Of a stretch of DNA of 48,770 nucleotides, positions 25,286 to 33,298 are shown in pieces. The notes under the pieces are model-generated. The model worked only from the letters and a program-made list of their open reading frames with translations. It had not been told where the DNA came from and did not search any database. The stretch spans positions 1-48,770 of the forward strand of contig SHYX01000036.1 of the NCBI GenBank assembly GCA_009692585.1, given 5' to 3'. Numbering within the stretch: the stretch's first letter is position 1; each line of letters begins with the position of its first letter. The DNA is from Myxococcales bacterium. GTDB lineage: Bacteria > Myxococcota > UBA796 > SXON01. Made by a program: the position numbers and the translations under genes.

Positions 25286-26106
25286 TCAGGCCCCAGCGCC
25301 GCGGGGACGCGGGGACGTGGTCGGGTGGGGGTTCACGGGTGCGGCGACGACGATCGCGAACCGGGGCACAGCCGGGACGTATCCGCGGGGCCTCGCGGCG
25401 GTTGGGGCGCGCGACGACGCGAATTTTCCCCCGCCGATCGGTATGGTGATCGGGAAACGTGCGCCGGCAGCGTTGACCACGGTGCGGACGCCGTCGGTGC
25501 GCGCCTCGAAGGACGAGGCCCGCTCGGGCCCACGCGCATCCGTGACCTTGAGCCCGTCGTACTTCAGGGACCGACCGTCCGCGAGGATCAGCCGTGCCGT
25601 GCGCCCATCGGTCGCGACCCGGGCACCGACGACGCCGATGTCCACGAAGAGCCTTCCCCGCCCTTGCCCGGCGCGTCGAGGTCGAAACCCTGCTCGTAGC
25701 CGCGGCCGCGCGGCGCCCAGAACTCCACCACACCCGCCGAGCGCAGCTCGGCGTGCGGCAAGCAGGACCCGTCGAGCGCGGGCGGGGCGCCGGGAACGCA
25801 GCGGCCCAGAGCGGGCGACCGCTCGACGATGTCCGTCGCGACGCCATCCACCCAGCCCACCCGGCGCGTCGTGAGCCGAACGCCCCAGGGATCGGCGGCA
25901 TCCGTCCCCGCGAGCTCGGCGCCATCAGACTGGACCGACAGCTCGACCGCACCCTCGGCGCTCGCAGACAAGAGCCCGTCGGCGCCGGAGGTGAACGCCA
26001 GTCCCGGCGCCCGCGTCCGCGCGGAGACGTCGGTGAGCCAGAGGTCTACCGCCGGGCCGGCGCCTTCCGGCTCCACACAGGCAACCGATAGCAATACCAA
26101 GAACAT
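25286..26106 (-). pseudogene. frameshifted lipoprotein (FG-GAP-protein N-terminal type)
   Basis: The ATG at 26106 has GGAG upstream and opens a leader ending Ser-Val-Ala-Cys (Cys11). The frame runs to about 25652, then shifts. Downstream, the next frame continues as Phe-Val-Asp-Ile-Gly-Val-Val-Gly, Leu-Lys-Tyr-Asp-Gly-Leu-Lys-Val-Thr-Asp-Ala-x-Gly and Gly-Ala-Arg-Phe-Pro-Ile-Thr-Ile-Pro to a TGA at 25286. One missing base between 25652 and 25651 explains the shift. The joined pattern matches the N-terminal module that normally precedes FG-GAP repeats in myxobacterial surface proteins, but no repeats follow. The gene therefore looks both frameshifted and truncated, possibly through the adjacent IS66 event. 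Confidence 0.68.
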
Positions 26107-26144
26107 CGCGGGCTCCACACGCCGTCGACTGGTGACGTGCGGCG

Positions 26145-27056
26145 CTAGAACCGCGAAATGTACGGCCGCATCCAAGCGACCTCCCCATGCACGCCCGCTT
26201 CGTAGACCTGCTGCACCCGGCGGGTGATCGGTCCCGGCTTGCCGACCTCGCGGCGATCCACCTCTCGCACGGGCGTGATCTCCGCGGCCGTACCCGACAA
26301 GAAGACCTCGTCTCCAACATAGAGCGCATCGCGACCGAAGTGCATTTCGTAGGTGGGGATGTTCTCAACCTTGAGGATGTCGATCACGGTGCGGCGCGTG
26401 ATGCCGCCAAGGATGTTCACCACCGGCGGGGTCTTCACGACGCCGTCGCGAGCGACGAACAGATTCTCGCCGGTGCCCTCGGCCACGTAGCCGGACCCGT
26501 CGAGCATCACAGCTTCGTCGTATCCGTTCTCATTTGCCTCGTAGCGGGCGAGGATGCTGTTGACGTAGTGGCCGATGACCTTGGCGCGCTGCAGGTTGCT
26601 GTTGACGTGGTGGCGCGTGAAGGTGCTGGTCTGGACGCGGATGCCGTTTTCGATGCCGTCGGCGCCCAGGTATTTGCCCCAATCCCACACCGCGATGCTC
26701 AGGTGGACCGGATTGTCCCGCGCGCCGAGACCCATCTTGCCCATGCCGAAGTAGACGATCGGCCGGATGTATGCCTCCGGCATGTCGTTGGCGACGAGCG
26801 TCTCCAGGCATGCCGCACGAATCTGCTCACGACTGAACGGGATCACCATCCGGCACATCTTGGCGCTGTCGCACAGCCGCCGGATGTGCTCGTCGAGCTT
26901 GAAGACGCCGCCCGAGCCGTCGGCCTGCTTGTAGCTGCGGATGCCCTCGAAGACGCCGAGACCATAGTGCAACGTGTGCGAAAGCACATGGACCTTCGCA
27001 TCGTCGAACGGGACCAATTTCCCGTCCATCCAGATGAAGCGGCTCTCGATGCCCAT
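26145..27056 (-). CDS. ilvE: branched-chain amino acid aminotransferase
   Basis: This is a 303-residue fold-type IV PLP enzyme that interconverts Leu, Ile and Val with their 2-keto acids using glutamate. The PLP lysine is Lys159 in Gln-Arg-Ala-Lys-Val. Family landmarks are His-Tyr-Gly-Leu-Gly-Val-Phe-Glu-Gly near residue 30, Arg-Pro near residue 98, Glu-Gly-Thr-Gly-Glu-Asn-Leu-Phe and Ser-Gly-Thr-Ala-Ala-Glu-Ile-Thr-Pro. Length is normal. The ATG at 27056 matches the conserved N-terminus. The damaged lipoprotein gene starts 38 nt after its stop. It is divergent from the methyltransferase gene across 102 nt. Confidence 0.95.
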   Translation of the reverse strand: MGIESRFIWMDGKLVPFDDAKVHVLSHTLHYGLGVFEGIRSYKQADGSGGVFKLDEHIRRLCDSAKMCRMVIPFSREQIRAACLETLVANDMPEAYIRPIVYFGMGKMGLGARDNPVHLSIAVWDWGKYLGADGIENGIRVQTSTFTRHHVNSNLQRAKVIGHYVNSILARYEANENGYDEAVMLDGSGYVAEGTGENLFVARDGVVKTPPVVNILGGITRRTVIDILKVENIPTYEMHFGRDALYVGDEVFLSGTAAEITPVREVDRREVGKPGPITRRVQQVYEAGVHGEVAWMRPYISRF

Positions 27057-27158
27057 CAGATTCCCCAGAGGCGCGGGGGGCTAACATGGAACCGGCGGAA
27101 GGGAGCCGCGGCGGGCGACGCGGGTGACGACCACCGAAACACACGCTAAACGGCCCCC

Positions 27159-28013
27159 GTGCTGGCCTGTCCCGAGTGTGGTCGATCCTTCGATGCGGGT
27201 CGTTGCGATTGCCGCCGTGACTGGACGGAGACCGGCGGGGTGTCCGACCTGTACGTTCCCGCCCCGGAGGAAGGGGAAGACACCTGCCTGACCTCCAAGG
27301 TCCGCCTCTGGTACGAGGAGCATCCGACCGACGCGTGGCGGCCCGAGGAGTCGGCGGAGACCCTGGCGGGAAGCGGTCGGATCGACGCGCTGCTGGCTGC
27401 GCTCGACGCCGAACTGCCCACCGACGCCCGGGTCCTGGACCTGGGCTGCGGCGCCGGCAGGACGTCGTGTTTCCTGGGGCTCGCCGGCCGCGAGGTCGTG
27501 GGCCTGGACCTCGCCATGACCGGGCTCTTGCGCGCCGAGGCGTTCCGGCGGCGGGCCGCGCTCCCTTCGGTGACCTTCGCTCGCGCCAACCTGTTCCGAC
27601 CGCCGGTCGGACCGCAGACGGTCGACGTGGCGCTGATGCTCGGCACGCTCGAGTCGAGCGGCAATCCGGTCGCGGCGCTTCGGGCCGCGGCGCGCTGCCT
27701 CAAACCGGACGGATGGCTCGTGATGCAGGTGCGGACGCCGTGGGCGCCGCCGCCCCCCCCCAGCGCCGAGGGGCTGCCACCGCTCCACGGCGGATACCCA
27801 CCCGAGGCCGTGCTCGCCTGGATCTCGGAGGCCGGGCTCGTTGCCTGCAACGCCGACCCGCCGCTGACTCCCTTCTCCCGCGTCAGGCCCCTGCTTGCCG
27901 AGAACTCGGTCGGGAGCTGGCTCGGCCGTGCGCTCCACCAGTTCCCGTGGCGGTGGTCGGCCGCGCCGGCGTCGCTGGTATTGGTGGCCCGCAAGGGTTT
28001 CGCTATAGCGTAG
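27159..28013 (+). CDS. class I SAM-dependent methyltransferase with N-terminal zinc ribbon
   Basis: This is a 284-residue protein. Residues 1-20 form a possible zinc ribbon, Cys4-x2-Cys7 and Cys16-x-Cys18. The Rossmann methyltransferase core starts near residue 90 with motif I Val-Leu-Asp-Leu-Gly-Cys-Gly-Ala-Gly and an acidic residue after strand 2 (Gly-Leu-Asp). The substrate is not evident; such ribbon-linked enzymes act on small molecules, tRNA or lipids. The GTG at 27159 is used to keep the Cys pairs. No ribosome site is visible, so the message may be nearly leaderless. The 3' end overlaps the convergent hydrolase gene by 11 nt. Confidence 0.8.
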   Translation: MLACPECGRSFDAGRCDCRRDWTETGGVSDLYVPAPEEGEDTCLTSKVRLWYEEHPTDAWRPEESAETLAGSGRIDALLAALDAELPTDARVLDLGCGAGRTSCFLGLAGREVVGLDLAMTGLLRAEAFRRRAALPSVTFARANLFRPPVGPQTVDVALMLGTLESSGNPVAALRAAARCLKPDGWLVMQVRTPWAPPPPPSAEGLPPLHGGYPPEAVLAWISEAGLVACNADPPLTPFSRVRPLLAENSVGSWLGRALHQFPWRWSAAPASLVLVARKGFAIA

Positions 28014-28704
28014 GCGCCGCCGGCTTCACCACCGTGGAGACGAACGCCACGAGCGCCGGTTTCAACTCCACGAGGGCCCGCGCCGTGGCCGCAGCGTTGC
28101 CGGCGACGGTCATGCCGTGGTCGGCGCCCTCGACCACCGAGACGAACGGCACCGACTTTGCGACCCTCATCGCCTTCTGGTTGAGCGCCGCCAGCAGGCT
28201 GGCATCCCATTGCGGGTCGGCGCTGCCGATGAGGACGAACGCCCGGGCACCGGCGGCCGCGATGGCATGGAACACGGATTCGTCCTTCCAGAGCGGGGTG
28301 AGCCAGATCGAAGCGCCGGCCGCGAGATCGGGTACCTGGATGTAGGCGTGGGCCATGGCCGAGGTGCCAAGGGACTTCCCCGCCAGAATCACCGGCCGGC
28401 CCTCCGCGCGCGCGAAGGCGACGCGCGCAAAGGCTCCGCTGTCCGTCGCGATACACGCCTCACGCTCGTCCCCGGTGAGCGCCGACAACGCCGGGTCCAT
28501 GCCGTAGTAGCGCTCGGGCAAGAAGACTTCGAGCCCGGCGCCGGCCAGTACATCGCGCGTGGTCGCGCACAGGGGGCGGTCTTGTGAGTAGGCAGCGCCT
28601 GGAAAAACGACGCCCACGCCCGCGGGCGCGTTGAGTGGCATGGTGAGGCGAAAGGGGAGCGGCTGGCCCTGGTAGCCGTTGACGGTCGGCGCGGGTGCGG
28701 CCAT
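28003..28704 (-). CDS. alpha/beta hydrolase (KANL3/TEX30-like or dienelactone-type)
   Basis: This is a 233-residue cytoplasmic alpha/beta hydrolase. The nucleophile elbow is Gly-Lys-Ser111-Leu-Gly, the acid is probably Asp163 in Gly-Ser-Ala-Asp, and the base is His196 in Gly-Ala-Asp-His-Gly. An early Phe-Pro-Gly-Ala could shape the oxyanion hole. The family includes esterases and acyl hydrolases; the substrate is unknown. The ATG at 28704 lies 16 nt after the antiporter stop, so it is likely the third gene of a queE-antiporter-hydrolase operon. Confidence 0.78.
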   Translation of the reverse strand: MAAPAPTVNGYQGQPLPFRLTMPLNAPAGVGVVFPGAAYSQDRPLCATTRDVLAGAGLEVFLPERYYGMDPALSALTGDEREACIATDSGAFARVAFARAEGRPVILAGKSLGTSAMAHAYIQVPDLAAGASIWLTPLWKDESVFHAIAAAGARAFVLIGSADPQWDASLLAALNQKAMRVAKSVPFVSVVEGADHGMTVAGNAAATARALVELKPALVAFVSTVVKPAAPTL

Positions 28705-28720
28705 GCCGCCGGGTAGCCGA

Positions 28721-29944
28721 TCAGCGCGCGCGGCGCATCGCCCAGCTCAGCAGGGCCGGCGTGATGGCCGTGGTCACCATCACCATCAGCACCACGGCGG
28801 AGAAGGTCGGCGGGTCGATCAGCGGCCGGCCCTCGTGCAACAGACCAGCCCCGGTCGTAGCGAAGACCAGCCCCACCTCCCCGCGGGGGATCATGCCGAC
28901 GCCGACCGCCACCCGCCGAATCGAACGATCGAGCACGCCGGCCATGCACGCGGCCTTCCCGAGCACCGCCGCGGCGGTCAGCGCCAGTCCCAGCAGGAGG
29001 ACCGGAGGACTGGTGAGCTGGCCGAGGTCCACCCCCAGCCCCACACGCACGAAAAAGATGGGCGCGAGCATGTGAACGATGGGCTCGACCAGGTCCTCGA
29101 CCTGCCGCGGCTCCCGCGAGGCGAAGGGCTGGTAGTGCGCCGCCTCGAGGACCAGCCCCGCCGCAAAGGCCCCGACGATCGGCGCCAGTCCCGCATGCCC
29201 CGCCGCCCAGGCCATGGCAAAGCAGAAAGCAAGGGTAAAGCCAAGCATAACCCCGCTGCCCCGCAGCGCGGCCAGCCTTCCGAGCACCCGCGGGACCACG
29301 TAGACCCCGAGGAGCACGGCGCCCGCCAGGAAGCCGACGGCACGTGCGCCGATCCAGAGTACGGGGCCGAGGTGGACGCTGCCGCCCGCCTCGACCGCGG
29401 CGATGACCGCCGTCACGACCGCGAGCAGCGCCAGGCCGAGCACGTCGTCGATGACCGCCGCGCCGAGGATGACCCGCGCCTCCGGAGTGTCGATGGCGCC
29501 GAGGTCGCGGAGCACGCGCGCGGTGATGCCCACGCTGGTGGCGGTGAGGATCGCACCCAGGAAAACGCACACATAGACGTCTCGGTCGAAGAGCAGTCCC
29601 ACGGCCACGCCCAGGCCGAACGGGGCGATCACGCCCAACAGCGCCACCGCAGACGCGCTGCGACCCACGCGCGCCATCTGGCCGAGGGTGGACTCCAATC
29701 CGACGGAGAAAAGCAGGAGCACGACCCCCACCTCGGCCAGGAGCGCGACGAAGGGGTCGCTCCCGAGCCACTCGAACTCCCACACACCGAGCAGCGGCAG
29801 GCTGCCGAGGAGCACGCCGCCGCCCAGCTCACCGAGGACCGCCGGCTGGCCGAGGCGGGTCGCCAGCTCGCCACCGAGCCGAGCGGTGACCAGCATGATG
29901 GCCAGCGCGGCCAGCGCGAGCGACAACGTTTCCTCGCCCGGCAT
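28721..29944 (-). CDS. CPA2-family cation/proton antiporter
   Basis: This is a 407-residue membrane protein with about 12-13 transmembrane segments. Family signs are Leu-Phe-Ser-Val-Gly-Leu-Glu near residue 85, the ion-binding Asp-Asp pair in Ala-Ala-Val-Ile-Asp-Asp-Val-Leu-Gly, Pro-Ile-Phe-Phe-Val-x-Val-Gly, and Pro-Arg-Gly-Glu-Val-Gly-Leu-Val-Phe-Ala. It should exchange Na+ or K+ for H+ at the inner membrane. No KTN/TrkA regulatory domain follows, so it is closer to NapA/GerN types than to full KefB. Its ATG shares one base with the queE stop (TGATG), which suggests coupled translation. Confidence 0.9.
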   Translation of the reverse strand: MPGEETLSLALAALAIMLVTARLGGELATRLGQPAVLGELGGGVLLGSLPLLGVWEFEWLGSDPFVALLAEVGVVLLLFSVGLESTLGQMARVGRSASAVALLGVIAPFGLGVAVGLLFDRDVYVCVFLGAILTATSVGITARVLRDLGAIDTPEARVILGAAVIDDVLGLALLAVVTAVIAAVEAGGSVHLGPVLWIGARAVGFLAGAVLLGVYVVPRVLGRLAALRGSGVMLGFTLAFCFAMAWAAGHAGLAPIVGAFAAGLVLEAAHYQPFASREPRQVEDLVEPIVHMLAPIFFVRVGLGVDLGQLTSPPVLLLGLALTAAAVLGKAACMAGVLDRSIRRVAVGVGMIPRGEVGLVFATTGAGLLHEGRPLIDPPTFSAVVLMVMVTTAITPALLSWAMRRAR

Positions 29945-30606
29945 CACACCCCCCGCGCCGCGTCGGGCCAGATGAACTTGTGGAGTTGAAGCTGGAACCT
30001 CGCCGGGACCGCATCGGCCAACATCCACGCCACCACGTCGGCCGGCTGAACCTCCCCGAACGCGACGGAGAAAAGCACCGCGACCGGCGCCCCCAGCCCG
30101 TGCTCCCGCACCGTGTCGCGCGACCACTCGTAGTCGCGACGCGAGGCGATCACGAACTTCACCTCGTCCTTGGCACGGAGCTTCGGAATGTTGCTCCACA
30201 GGTTCGCCGCCACCTCGCCGGAGTCGGGTGGCTTGAGGTCCAGGATGATGCGCACCCCATCCGGTACGGGCCCAATGTCGCGACTTCCACTTGTCTCCAA
30301 GAGCACGGTGTGGCCCCCGGCGAGCAGGCGCTCCATCAACGGGATCGCCTGCCGATGCACCAGCGGCTCGCCCCCGGTCAGCTCCACGAGTGAAACCCCC
30401 AGGCCGGCGACCTCCGCCACGACATCGTCAATGCTACGGCGTTCGCCGCCGGTGAACGTGTAGACGCTGTCGCACCAACGGCAACGCAGGTTGCAGCCGG
30501 CCAGCCTGACGAAGGTGCACGGCAGGCCCGCGAACGTGCTCTCGCCCTGCACCGAGGCATAGACCTCGATCACACGCAGGCGCTGGTCGGCAGGAATCTC
30601 GGCCAC
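29944..30606 (-). CDS. queE: 7-carboxy-7-deazaguanine synthase
   Basis: This 220-residue radical SAM enzyme makes the deazapurine ring of queuosine precursors from 6-carboxytetrahydropterin. The cluster is Cys38-x3-Cys42-x2-Cys45 in Gly-Cys-Asn-Leu-Arg-Cys-Arg-Trp-Cys-Asp, with the family's Gln-Gly-Glu-Ser-Thr-Phe-Ala-Gly-x-Pro-Cys before it and Leu-Thr-Gly-Gly-Glu-Pro-Leu after it. The GTG at 30606 is assumed; no ribosome site is clear. queC, queD and queF are not in the window. The divergent SRPBCC gene begins 32 nt away. Confidence 0.94.
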   Translation of the reverse strand: MAEIPADQRLRVIEVYASVQGESTFAGLPCTFVRLAGCNLRCRWCDSVYTFTGGERRSIDDVVAEVAGLGVSLVELTGGEPLVHRQAIPLMERLLAGGHTVLLETSGSRDIGPVPDGVRIILDLKPPDSGEVAANLWSNIPKLRAKDEVKFVIASRRDYEWSRDTVREHGLGAPVAVLFSVAFGEVQPADVVAWMLADAVPARFQLQLHKFIWPDAARGV

Positions 30607-30638
30607 GGGGCACGGGCTATAGCCGCCGCGAGGTCCCC

Positions 30639-31256
30639 ATGCTGCTCTTCGTCGCCCTGGCGCTCGCCGCCGACGCCACCCGGCCTCACCCCCACCAGGG
30701 CGTCGTCACCCCGTACCGCGGAGCCCCGCCGGCAGTACCTCTCACGCCCACCGAGCAGGCGACGGTGGCCTCGGGCAAGGTGGTGCTCAAACAGCAGCAG
30801 GTCGAATCCGGCGGGCGCGGCGTCGCGATCATGGACATCGCCGCGACACCCGAGTCGATCTGGTCCAGGATTCTCGATTATGGGCAGTACGCCAAGATGG
30901 TCGACAAGGTCGCGGAGTGCGGGAACTACAAGGTCGCCGGCGACCATCTCTACACCCGGTTCGTCCTGCGCGTCATGGGGGTGGACGTGGAGTACTTCAT
31001 CGATCACCGATACACCCCCGGCAGCAACTACCTGACCTGGACCCTCGACTACAGCCGAACGTCGGACCTCGATGACTCGGTCGGCTACTGGCGGGTGACC
31101 CCGCAAGCGGCGACGCCACCACGGTCGCGGCTCGAGTACTCTGTGGACATCCGCTTCACCGGCTACGTGCCGGGCTTCGTCGCCGACATGATCAGCAAGA
31201 AGGGGCTGACCGACGCCACGAGTTGGGTCAAGCGCGAATCGGAAGGCGCCCTCTGA
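30639..31256 (+). CDS. exported SRPBCC/START-like protein
   Basis: This is a 205-residue protein. The ATG at 30639 follows GAGG and starts a short signal peptide with a probable cleavage after Ala-Asp-Ala. From residue 60 the pattern Ala-Thr-Pro-Glu-Ser-Ile-Trp-x-x-Ile-Leu-Asp-Tyr-x-x-Tyr is the SRPBCC (polyketide cyclase/Coq10-like) start, a fold that binds hydrophobic ligands. The later Gly-Tyr-Val-Pro-Gly-Phe-Val resembles the C-terminal helix entry. A periplasmic lipid or polyketide-binding role is inferred. A promoter for the next gene overlaps its stop codon. Confidence 0.75.
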   Translation: MLLFVALALAADATRPHPHQGVVTPYRGAPPAVPLTPTEQATVASGKVVLKQQQVESGGRGVAIMDIAATPESIWSRILDYGQYAKMVDKVAECGNYKVAGDHLYTRFVLRVMGVDVEYFIDHRYTPGSNYLTWTLDYSRTSDLDDSVGYWRVTPQAATPPRSRLEYSVDIRFTGYVPGFVADMISKKGLTDATSWVKRESEGAL

Positions 31257-31281
31257 CACGCGCCCAACGATCTGGTAGAAT
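31253..31281 (+). promoter_or_regulatory. sigma70-type promoter overlapping a stop codon
   Basis: CTGACA (31253-31258), a 17-nt spacer and TAGAAT (31276-31281) each match consensus at 5 of 6 bases. The -35 box contains the TGA stop of the SRPBCC gene. The predicted transcript would start near 31288, about 12 nt before the lipoprotein ATG at 31300, leaving room for the GAGAGG ribosome site. Confidence 0.6.
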
Positions 31282-31299
31282 CGCCGGTGAGAGGCGCCC

Positions 31300-32070
31300 A
31301 TGGTCACCACCTTGTTCCTGCTGGTTTCGCTGGTCGGGTGCGCGGACCCGTACGGAGACGCCAAAAAGCTTGACACCATCGACGCCTACGAGGCCTTCCT
31401 GGCCGGGTCGCCGGGCGGTGCCGACAAGCTCATGGCCGAGAGCCGGTTGGAGGCGCTGGTGGTCAAGCGCGCCACCGAGAGCCACGCGATCGCCGATTAC
31501 GACGCGGCCCTGAAGCGTTTTCCGAGCAGTCGGAAGAAGAAGGACCTCCAGACCGGGCGGGCCAACGCGGCCTTCGCCGTGGCCGAGGCGGACGGCTCGA
31601 CCGAGGCGTGGAAGGCCTTCCTGGCTGACAACCCCTTCGCGGACGGCCCGTTGAAAAAGCGCGCCAAGGCCATGGTGGACGTCGCGCGGTTTTCTGCCAC
31701 GGTCACGCTGAGCGAACCCGTCGTCGAGCCGGTGAACCTCGGCGGCGATCCCAAGGGGGCGATGGACGGGTGGGGCATCCGTACCAACGTCACCAACAAC
31801 TCCGAGATGGCGCTTGAATACGCCAATATCGAGCTTCAATTCCTCGCCTCGGACGGCGCCAAGCTCAAGGCGGTGTCATGGCCCGTGGCCGCGCAGGCCG
31901 GGCCGGGCGGCATGCCCCTGGACGAGGCGACCACAAAACCCCTGGCCCCGGCCGAGACGCGCCCCTGGGTCTACACCAGCGGCCAGTTCCCCGAGGGTTG
32001 GCTCGAAGCAAAGAAGGTCAAGGTGCTCCTCATCGCCGCCAAAGCGGTGCCGGCGATGCCCGCGCCCTGA
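31300..32070 (+). CDS. hypothetical lipoprotein with helical repeat domain
   Basis: This is a 256-residue protein. The ATG at 31300 follows GAGAGG, and the leader ends Ser-Leu-Val-Gly-Cys (Cys14). Residues 20-125 are helical, with two similar segments (Ala-Tyr-Glu-Ala-Phe-Leu-Ala and Ala-Trp-Lys-Ala-Phe-Leu-Ala) that suggest a TPR-like duplication. Residues 140-250 are beta-rich, like an Ig or FxLYD-type domain, with Asn-x-Val-Thr-Asn-Asn-Ser in the first strands. I recognise no named family. It has its own likely promoter and ends 12 nt before a convergent gene. Confidence 0.65.
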   Translation: MVTTLFLLVSLVGCADPYGDAKKLDTIDAYEAFLAGSPGGADKLMAESRLEALVVKRATESHAIADYDAALKRFPSSRKKKDLQTGRANAAFAVAEADGSTEAWKAFLADNPFADGPLKKRAKAMVDVARFSATVTLSEPVVEPVNLGGDPKGAMDGWGIRTNVTNNSEMALEYANIELQFLASDGAKLKAVSWPVAAQAGPGGMPLDEATTKPLAPAETRPWVYTSGQFPEGWLEAKKVKVLLIAAKAVPAMPAP

Positions 32071-32082
32071 GCGACACTGCGC

Positions 32083-33282
32083 TCAGCGCACGCGGACCTC
32101 GACGTCGAGGTCGACGACATAGGTGCCCCCACGCTTGGGGAAGCGCGCCTCCTTCAGCCCGCGCTCGACATGCTCCAGCAGCACCTCATAGCCGCGGACC
32201 GCCTTGAAGGAGGTGGGCACCCCCTCGGCATCGACGACCACCCTCGCCCCCACGACCGACGTGGGCAACTCGTAGGGAACGGCGATCTGCGGGTACCCGA
32301 CGATGAACAGCGGACTCATCGCCAGTTCGGAGAAAGGGACGACCGGCGCGCCCGGCGGCGGCTCCGGGAGCGGCAGGTCCGCCTTGGGTGCACGCAGGGC
32401 GACCACCGAGATCGGGGACTTGTGGTCGGCTTCGAAGGCGGCCACACGTTGCAGCGCAGCGCTCTGGGCGATCGCCTGGTCGGCCGTGCCCGTCGACGCC
32501 GAGGCCGTCCGCCGCCCATCGGTGGTGAACCCGGAGAACAGCAGTTGGCCCGTCGTCACGTCCACCCACGCTTCGCCCCCGAGCCGCAGGTCGATGAGTC
32601 CGCCGTTGGCCGACGCCTCCACGGCGCTCGACTGGCCGACCGTCGCCCGCCCTTCGGTGGAAATCAACGCCAGGCCGAGGCGATCGTCCACGTGAAACAG
32701 CTTCAGCGTGCCGGCGCCGGCGGTGCCGTCGGTGACGGGGAGCAACATCATGAAGCTGAGGTCCTTCCGCACCCAGCCGCGGACCCAGTCCTTGGCGTCG
32801 GTGGGCAGGGAGATGTCCAGGGGAGAGAACGCCGCGCGGAGGAAGGAGCGCATCTGCTCGGAGAGCTTGCCCTCGACGATGTTCCCCTCCGGGAGGCCGT
32901 TGCAATCGAACTCGCGGAGGCGGCCGTCGGGACCGATGACGATGTTGATCTGGACCGGCCTGGTGAACTCCTCCCAATCCGCCATCACCAGGTCGACACG
33001 ACCCTGCGGGTCGCTCACCGGTTCACCGGCCAGATCGAGCCAGGCCAGCCTGCAGTCGAGCTCGGTGAGCTTGCCGGGCATCTTCACCGTGCACTCGACC
33101 TCGGCGCGCAGCTTCAGATCACGTATCCGCGTTGAGACGTTCAGGCGCGCTGAAGCCTTGATGCCAGCGCTCCAGTAGAGCTCGGACTCCACGTAGTAGC
33201 GGACGGTCTCTCCCTTCTGCCATTGGTAGGTCGGGACGTCAGCGGCAGCGGGGGAGGCGAAGAGGGTCAGCAGGGCGTACAT
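32083..33282 (-). CDS. exported hypothetical protein with TonB-C-like end
   Basis: This is a 399-residue protein with a signal peptide ending near Ala-Ala-Ala-Asp at residue 15. The body is beta-rich with no recognised domain. The last 55 residues (Ala-Arg-Val-Val-Val-Asp-Ala-Glu-Gly-Val, then a helix-like Leu-Leu-Glu-His-Val and a Phe-Pro strand) resemble the TonB C-terminal fold, which binds peptidoglycan or TonB-box partners. It is the last gene of the tamA-tamB run, 16 nt after the previous gene. Residue-level function is not inferable. Confidence 0.6.
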   Translation of the reverse strand: MYALLTLFASPAAADVPTYQWQKGETVRYYVESELYWSAGIKASARLNVSTRIRDLKLRAEVECTVKMPGKLTELDCRLAWLDLAGEPVSDPQGRVDLVMADWEEFTRPVQINIVIGPDGRLREFDCNGLPEGNIVEGKLSEQMRSFLRAAFSPLDISLPTDAKDWVRGWVRKDLSFMMLLPVTDGTAGAGTLKLFHVDDRLGLALISTEGRATVGQSSAVEASANGGLIDLRLGGEAWVDVTTGQLLFSGFTTDGRRTASASTGTADQAIAQSAALQRVAAFEADHKSPISVVALRAPKADLPLPEPPPGAPVVPFSELAMSPLFIVGYPQIAVPYELPTSVVGARVVVDAEGVPTSFKAVRGYEVLLEHVERGLKEARFPKRGGTYVVDLDVEVRVR

Positions 33283-33298
33283 CCGCCCAGCTTAGCAC

